Shown: positions 58,774 through 63,017 of the stretch, piece after piece | Numbering within the stretch: position 1 is the first letter of the stretch | Layout of the letters: each line of letters opens with the position of its first letter | Origin: an uncultured Clostridia bacterium | GTDB lineage: Bacteria > Bacillota > Clostridia > Oscillospirales > Butyricicoccaceae | Reading direction: 5' to 3' | Length of the DNA stretch: 63,017 nucleotides | NCBI GenBank assembly: GCA_944375715.1 | Contig: CALWAP010000007.1 | Coordinates: 1-63,017 of the forward strand | Notes under the pieces: model-generated | The model's input: the letters and a program-made list of their open reading frames with translations, nothing else | Database searches by the model: none | Told to the model about the DNA's origin: nothing | Position numbers and translations under genes: made by a program

Positions 58774-61067
58774 AATTACCCATCTGTTCAAGATGTAAAA
58801 AGAATATAGCCGTCGTTTTCGTCACCAAAATAGAAAACGGCGTTACAAAAAACGAAGGTCTGTGCCTCAAATGCGCCAAGGAGCTGGGCATAAAGCCCGT
58901 TTCTGATATGATGGACCGTTTCGGGATCAACGACAAGGACCTGGACGAGCTGGACAGGCAGCTTTCGGAAGGGGACGGCGAGATGATACAGAACATCATC
59001 AACAGCATCGGCCCTATGCCCTCTGCCTCGCCCGACGGCGATGAGGAGGAAGACGACCCTTCGGAAAGCGGCAGGGCCCCGGCATTCCCTCTTTTCACCA
59101 ACCTCGGCTCCCGAAGGCGCAGGCAGGAGGAGGAATCTCCCAGGAAAAAGGCATCCAAATTCCTTTCCAAATATGCCATTGACCTTACCCAGAAAGCCCG
59201 TGATGGCAAACTCGACCGTGTTATCGGCAGAGAGAGCGAAACCTTAAGGGTAATACAGATCCTCAACCGCCGTCAGAAGAACAATCCCTGCCTCATAGGC
59301 GAGCCCGGCGTCGGCAAAACGGCCGTGGCCGAAGGCCTGGCCCAGAAAATAGCCGAAGGGAATGTGCCCTTTAAACTCAGGGACAAAGAGGTATGGCTGC
59401 TTGACATGACGGCCATGGTAGCCGGCACTCAGTTCCGCGGTCAGTTTGAAAGCCGCATGAAAAACCTCATTGACGAGGTAAAGGCCCTGGGCAATATAAT
59501 CCTCGTTATCGACGAGGTCCATAACCTTGTGGGCGCAGGGGATGCCGAAGGTTCGATGAACGCCGCCAATATCCTCAAGCCTGCCCTTTCCCGCGGCGAG
59601 ATACAGGTCATAGGCGCCACCACCTTCAAAGAATACCGCAAGCATATAGAAAAAGATTCGGCCCTGGAGCGCAGGTTCCAGCCGGTCACGATAAACGAGC
59701 CTTCGTCGGAAGACACCTTTGACATACTCAAGGGCGTCAAGGATTATTATGAAAGCTACCATGGGGTCACTGTGCCCGACGAGACTCTCAGGCAGGCCGT
59801 TTACCTGGCCGACAGGTATATAAACGACCGTTTTATGCCCGACAAGGCCATCGACCTTCTGGATGAAGCATGTTCCGACCTCAACCTCAAAGACCCCGTC
59901 ATAAATGAAAAGGGCCGGGTCAAAAAGGAGCTGGAAGACCTTAAGGCCCGGCTGGAACAGCTGACAAACGACCAAAACCCCGGCGAGGACATCTTTGCCA
60001 AAATAGCCGAAACCAGAAGCTCGATCCTCAGGCTGGAGGAAAAGCTCAAAGAGCTGGAAGAACAGCCCAAGCCATGCCTTTCGGTCGACGATCTTTCAAG
60101 GGTCATCGAGCTTTGGACCGGCATACCGGCCAGCAAGGTAAAGGAACAGGATTTTGAGCGCCTGACAAAGCTGGAGTCCCGACTTAAAACAAGGGTCATC
60201 GGCCAGGACGAGGCCATAGAGGCCGTTTCGGCCGCAATACGCCGCCGGCGTGCCGGCGTTTCGCAAAAGCTCAAGCCGGTATCATTCATATTTGTCGGCC
60301 CCACGGGTGTCGGAAAGACCGAGCTGGTAAAATGCCTGGCCTCCGACCTTTTCGGCACCGAGGATGCCCTTATAAGGCTGGACATGAGCGAATATATGGA
60401 AAAGCACTCGGTTTCCAAGCTGATAGGCGCGCCCCCGGGATATGTGGGATATGATGAGGCGGGGCAGCTGACCGAAAAGATACGCCGCAGGCCCTATTCG
60501 GTCGTCCTTTTCGACGAGATAGAAAAGGCCCATCCTGATGTCCTCAACATCCTGCTTCAGATTTTGGACGACGGCCGGGCCACCGATGCCCAGGGCAGGA
60601 AGGTATCTTTTGAAAACACCGTTATAATCATGACCTCCAACGCGGGCAGCGACCGCAGTTCGGGCACTGTGGGCTTTGCCCATACGGCCTCCCAGCAGGA
60701 CCGCGACAAGGCTTTAAAGGCCCTTTCCGATATTATGCGTCCCGAGTTTTTAAACAGGATAGATGAGATAATCCCCTTTAACCATCTGTCCCGTGACAAC
60801 TTCCGTGAGATATGCCTCATAATGCTGGGCGACCTTCAAAAGGGCCTGGAGCGCAACGGCGTTGAGCTGGAATACGACGACAAAGCCGTAAGCTGGCTGA
60901 CCGACAATTCCTATTCCATCAAGTTCGGCGCCAGGAACCTGCGCAGGCTTATTGAAAAACAGGTTGAGGACAAGGCAGCCTCGGCCATCATCGCCTCATA
61001 TCGCAGCCCGATAACCCATATTTCGGTGTCGGCCGACGAAAATGGCATAACAATAGAGGGAAAATAA
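58770..61067 (+). CDS. Clp protease ATP-binding subunit, ClpE-like with N-terminal zinc finger
   Basis: 765 residues. The N-terminus is a zinc finger (C6, C9, C32, C35) in place of the ClpC N-domain, followed by an acidic linker (about 60-120) and two AAA+ modules: Walker A GEPGVGKT (177-184) and GPTGVGKT (510-517), M-domain-like coiled coil about 375-440, and a Val-Gly-Phe (GTVGF) ClpP-docking loop near 630. This is the ClpE layout, an unfoldase for ClpP. McsB/CtsR partners are absent here. Overlaps pgsA by four bases, so expression may be coupled to it. Confidence 0.93.
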   Translation: MKLPICSRCKKNIAVVFVTKIENGVTKNEGLCLKCAKELGIKPVSDMMDRFGINDKDLDELDRQLSEGDGEMIQNIINSIGPMPSASPDGDEEEDDPSESGRAPAFPLFTNLGSRRRRQEEESPRKKASKFLSKYAIDLTQKARDGKLDRVIGRESETLRVIQILNRRQKNNPCLIGEPGVGKTAVAEGLAQKIAEGNVPFKLRDKEVWLLDMTAMVAGTQFRGQFESRMKNLIDEVKALGNIILVIDEVHNLVGAGDAEGSMNAANILKPALSRGEIQVIGATTFKEYRKHIEKDSALERRFQPVTINEPSSEDTFDILKGVKDYYESYHGVTVPDETLRQAVYLADRYINDRFMPDKAIDLLDEACSDLNLKDPVINEKGRVKKELEDLKARLEQLTNDQNPGEDIFAKIAETRSSILRLEEKLKELEEQPKPCLSVDDLSRVIELWTGIPASKVKEQDFERLTKLESRLKTRVIGQDEAIEAVSAAIRRRRAGVSQKLKPVSFIFVGPTGVGKTELVKCLASDLFGTEDALIRLDMSEYMEKHSVSKLIGAPPGYVGYDEAGQLTEKIRRRPYSVVLFDEIEKAHPDVLNILLQILDDGRATDAQGRKVSFENTVIIMTSNAGSDRSSGTVGFAHTASQQDRDKALKALSDIMRPEFLNRIDEIIPFNHLSRDNFREICLIMLGDLQKGLERNGVELEYDDKAVSWLTDNSYSIKFGARNLRRLIEKQVEDKAASAIIASYRSPITHISVSADENGITIEGK

Positions 61068-61070
61068 AAA

Positions 61071-61095
61071 AAGGGGGCCTTTAAAAGGCCCCCTT
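61071..61095 (+). terminator. Terminator of the clp transcript
   Basis: AAGGGGGCCTT TAA AAGGCCCCCTT followed by GGTTTTT. Confidence 0.85.
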
Positions 61096-61128
61096 GGTTT
61101 TTAAGGAATGGTTTTTCGCTTTTTTCTA

Positions 61129-61157
61129 TTGACAAAGCGACTGCCTCATGATAAAAT
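61129..61157 (+). promoter_or_regulatory. Promoter of the five-tRNA cluster
   Basis: TTGACA (61129-61134), 17-base spacer, TAAAAT (61152-61157), 16 bases before tRNA-Gly. Confidence 0.85.
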
Positions 61158-61173
61158 TGGAAAGCTGACATAT

Positions 61174-61247
61174 GCGGGTGTAGTTCAATGGTAGAATGTC
61201 AGCCTTCCAAGCTGAACACGTGGGTTCGATTCCCATCACCCGCTCCA
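61174..61247 (+). tRNA. tRNA-Gly (TCC)
   Basis: Acceptor GCGGGTG/CACCCGC, discriminator T, encoded CCA; anticodon loop CTTCCAA gives TCC. Confidence 0.97.
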
Positions 61248-61441
61248 CTGCCATAAGGCGGGCGATACCTGCCGTGGCGGCATGATTTTGACATGTGCCT
61301 TTGCCGCAGCAGGACAGAGCGTTTATCCAACGAACATGTTCGCAGGGCACGATTGATAATAGGTATGTTTGTTGTCGGCTTGCAAAGGCAGCTGTCCCAA
61401 ACCGTCCGGTTTTCACAGGCCTTATGCAAACACCTCAATAT
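61248..61441 (+). other. Spacer within the tRNA cluster
   Basis: 194 bases with no tRNA and no supportable gene. It carries the 12-base palindrome CGAACATGTTCG near 61338-61349, otherwise no clear structure. Confidence 0.5.
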
Positions 61442-61518
61442 GTGCCTGTAGCTCAGCAGGATAGAGCAACTGCCTTCTAAGCAGTAGGTTGGGGGTTCGA
61501 GTCCCTCCAGGCACGCCA
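61442..61518 (+). tRNA. tRNA-Arg (TCT)
   Basis: Acceptor GTGCCTG/CAGGCAC, discriminator G, encoded CCA; anticodon loop CTTCTAA gives TCT, which reads AGA/AGG, codons the host favours. Confidence 0.97.
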
Positions 61519-61531
61519 ATAAGTTGAATAT

Positions 61532-61609
<78 letters not shown>

Positions 61610-61684
61610 TTTTTCCTATCCGCTTGAGGCGCTGATACCTTGAATAACGGAACCGGCCCGACGGCGGCTTTTTTACGTTTCCGT

Positions 61685-61759
61685 TGGGGTATAGCCAAGC
61701 GGTTAAGGCACCAGACTTTGACTCTGGCATCGCAGGTTCGATTCCTGCTACCCCAGCCA
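61685..61759 (+). tRNA. tRNA-Gln (TTG)
   Basis: Acceptor TGGGGTA/TACCCCA, discriminator G, encoded CCA; anticodon loop CTTTGAC gives TTG. Confidence 0.97.
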
Positions 61760-61763
61760 ATTT

Positions 61764-61839
61764 GATCCATTAGCTCAGCAGGCAGAGCACCTGCCTTTTA
61801 AGCAGGGTGTCCGGAGTTCGAATCTCCGATGGATCACCA
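61764..61839 (+). tRNA. tRNA-Lys (TTT)
   Basis: Acceptor GATCCAT/ATGGATC, discriminator A, encoded CCA; anticodon loop CTTTTAA gives TTT. Last host gene before the foreign-looking segment. Confidence 0.97.
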
Positions 61840-61847
61840 TAAAATCA

Positions 61848-61892
61848 AAACGGTTGATGCCACTGGCGAAAAGCCAGTGGCATCAACCGTTT
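61848..61892 (+). terminator. Perfect 20-bp hairpin after tRNA-Lys (putative tRNA-operon terminator)
   Basis: Arms 61848-61867 and 61873-61892, loop GAAAA; begins AAACGGTTG and ends CAACCGTTT. A T6 tract occurs only seven bases further, which is unusual for a simple terminator. May be a terminator or an element-related structure. Confidence 0.6.
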
Positions 61893-61960
61893 CCGGGCTT
61901 TTTTCGCTCGGAAATTCACGAATGATTCCATAGATGCCAACCACTGTTTCCCCCTAACTG

Positions 61961-61977
61961 GTGGGATTCGAACCCCC
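61961..61977 (-). other. tRNA T-arm-like fragment
   Basis: On the minus strand GGGGGTTCGAATCCC, a typical tRNA T-stem/loop, with no D-arm, anticodon arm or CCA around it. Compatible with a remnant of a tRNA-linked attachment site. Confidence 0.45.
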
Positions 61978-62011
61978 TTTTTTCGGCGATTGGCAAATTC
62001 GGAACCATGTG

Positions 62012-62155
62012 GCGCCCTTTTTGAAGCGGTTATTTTCAAAAAGGGCGCTATTTTTCTATCAATAGAATATACAAAGTTTGAGGCGTCAATTTGTTGGTCA
62101 CGACGGGCCATCGAATTGGCGCCCTTTTTGTTTTCAGATAAGTTCAAAAAGGGCA
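62012..62155. repeat. Four copies of a GGCGCCCTTTTTG motif in alternating orientation
   Basis: Forward at 62012-62025 and 62118-62130, reverse at 62035-62048 and 62143-62155. Each neighbouring pair can fold into a hairpin (14-bp and about 11-bp stems). They fill the non-coding stretch just before the relaxase fragment. Confidence 0.75.
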
Positions 62156-62175
62156 CTGAATGTCAGGAGGTAGTA

Positions 62176-63017
62176 ATGGTCTGGTCAGACGATCCGAAGG
62201 AGGGCTTCCTGACCAGGGACGGCATTGCGGCCATGCGCTCCAAGCTGACCAACACCATCTTCCGGGATGAAATGAATCAGATCTACGAGCGGAAGGATGT
62301 TGCTTACAAAGAGCTGATTGAAGCGGCGCAGAATACCATGCGGGAGCTGATTCAGAAGATGGAGCATCAGCTCTGCGACAACCCCGTCATCGAGGAACAG
62401 ATGCGCCAGCTGGTGCAGGCCCTGGAAACCACCACCGGGAAAAAGCAGTACGGCTATCTGAAAAAGCCGCTGAAAGCGTTGGTGGACACTATCGTGTATG
62501 AGCTGGCCCAGCAGCCGGAAGTGGCGAAGTGCTATGAAACCTTGAATCAGATCCGGGATGAGCTGAACGAATGCTATGGCAGCCGCATACCACAGGAGCA
62601 TCTCCCACTCTCTCAGCAGAAAGAGTTCCGCCGGATCAAAAATGATATCATCCGGGAGGCCGAGAACATTCGCCTCGGCCTCCCGACCTTTGAGGATGAA
62701 AGGATGCGGGACGAGCCTGAGCCGGAACCGGGGGCACCGCATGAGGAGCAACGATCCCACAGCGTGTATGAACAGGCTCGGCGCTATCGTGCCGCCAAAA
62801 CGATCCTGCGGGATGTCTATGCGCTGGACGAGGAACACGCCGAAGCCGTCCGGGTGCTGGAGCAGCTCTGGGCGGAAGGATACACGGTGGCAGCGCATCA
62901 GCTCGGCAAGTTTTATCGGGATGATCTCTCCACCATGCGGGACCACGAAAAAGCCGAGCGGTGGTTTCGCTTATCCGCAGAGGCCGGAAATGACTTCTCA
63001 GAATACGCTCTCGGGAA
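62176..63017 (+). CDS. C-terminal part of a MobP3-type relaxase with Sel1 repeats, N-terminus missing, 3' end cut by window
   Basis: 280 codons visible. The frame begins WSDDPKEGFLTRDGI, which in MobP3-family relaxases lies just after the HUH nuclease core; that catalytic domain is absent upstream. Then come ELxxxxGKKQYGYLKKPLKALVD (about 90-115), PLSQQKEFRRIKNDIIREA (about 165) and the start of Sel1/TPR repeats (HQLGKFYRDD, AERWFRLSAEAGNDFSEYALG). ATG 62176 has an apparent GGAGG site six bases upstream, maybe fortuitous. Codon use (CGG, ATC, CTG, CAG) differs from the AUA/AGG-rich host genes, indicating transfer. Probably a conjugative-element remnant. Confidence 0.8.
   Translation, partial: MVWSDDPKEGFLTRDGIAAMRSKLTNTIFRDEMNQIYERKDVAYKELIEAAQNTMRELIQKMEHQLCDNPVIEEQMRQLVQALETTTGKKQYGYLKKPLKALVDTIVYELAQQPEVAKCYETLNQIRDELNECYGSRIPQEHLPLSQQKEFRRIKNDIIREAENIRLGLPTFEDERMRDEPEPEPGAPHEEQRSHSVYEQARRYRAAKTILRDVYALDEEHAEAVRVLEQLWAEGYTVAAHQLGKFYRDDLSTMRDHEKAERWFRLSAEAGNDFSEYALG

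Noticed and set aside
61338..61349. CGAACATGTTCG palindrome as a LexA box
   Set aside because: Only two bases separate the GAAC and GTTC halves; the Bacillus-type box needs four. No SOS gene follows.
61845..62156. 103-codon minus-strand frame
   Set aside because: Runs through the 20-bp hairpin, the T-arm scrap and the inverted repeats; no ribosome site.
62185..62946. 253-codon minus-strand frame
   Set aside because: Antisense to the relaxase fragment, whose plus-strand translation matches a known family.

Overview
The window reads as part of a spore-forming, Gram-positive clostridial chromosome of roughly 55% GC. Evidence: an alpha/beta-type small acid-soluble spore protein gene, a Bacillus-type long SRP RNA immediately upstream of dnaX, a T-box leader, extended Shine-Dalgarno sites (AAAGGAGG) before most genes, TTGACA/TATAAT-type promoters, a LexA box close to the Bacillus consensus, and tRNA genes with encoded CCA ends. 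Host genes use AUA (Ile) and AGG (Arg) heavily despite the moderate GC, and TTG start codons are common. I cannot name the species.

Layout. 1-11.4 kb: the 5' part of a peptide-binding lipoprotein, a zinc-ribbon/parvulin membrane protein, an ornithine cyclodeaminase-like enzyme, a flavodoxin-like oxidoreductase, a MATE exporter, an M42 peptidase, then a minus-strand cluster yqeG - endonuclease IV-like - M24 peptidase - efp - acidic/His-rich zinc-ribbon protein. 11.4-16.9 kb: a Cys-rich miniprotein, an M20 amidohydrolase, tRNA-Trp/Asp/Thr, a diguanylate cyclase, the spore protein gene and two tiny genes. 16.9-20.5 kb: prfA, a Sua5-CoaE fusion, a TepA-like ClpP-fold protease. 20.5-31.7 kb: amidohydrolase plus racemase; a T-box (probable UGG specifier) controlling an orphan peptide-binding lipoprotein; WYL regulator, EamA exporter, hydrolase, HtrA protease, several hypotheticals. 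31.7-41.5 kb: MFS exporter, FMN reductase, SpoVK-like AAA ATPase, patatin, a zinc-ribbon protein of unknown role, amidohydrolase, lexA-recG. 41.6-49.1 kb: a four-gene Gld-type ABC operon and a tandem pair of near-identical MFS transporters. 49.1-61.1 kb: dnaX-ybaB-recR preceded by SRP RNA, then a long plus-strand run: methyltransferase, ecfA1-ecfA2-ecfT, truA, DUF5711-like, CvpA-like, pgsA, ClpE-like ATPase. 61.1-61.84 kb: tRNA-Gly/Arg/His/Gln/Lys.

From about 61.84 kb the character changes: a perfect 20-bp hairpin, repeated GGCGCCCTTTTTG motifs, a tRNA T-arm-like scrap and the C-terminal part of a MobP-type relaxase lacking its catalytic domain, with CGG/ATC/CTG-rich codon use. This looks like the degraded edge of a conjugative element next to tRNA-Lys.

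The most interesting items are: genes whose only sensible start is a near-cognate codon (AUU for the zinc-ribbon protein at 35.8 kb; possibly ACG for the AAA ATPase); the Sua5-CoaE fusion; the T-box-controlled solute-binding protein without permeases; the Cys/His/Asp repeat expansion in the efp operon; and an inverted repeat straddling the -10 box of the Gld-type ABC operon. I found no CRISPR array, transposase, integrase or rRNA gene.
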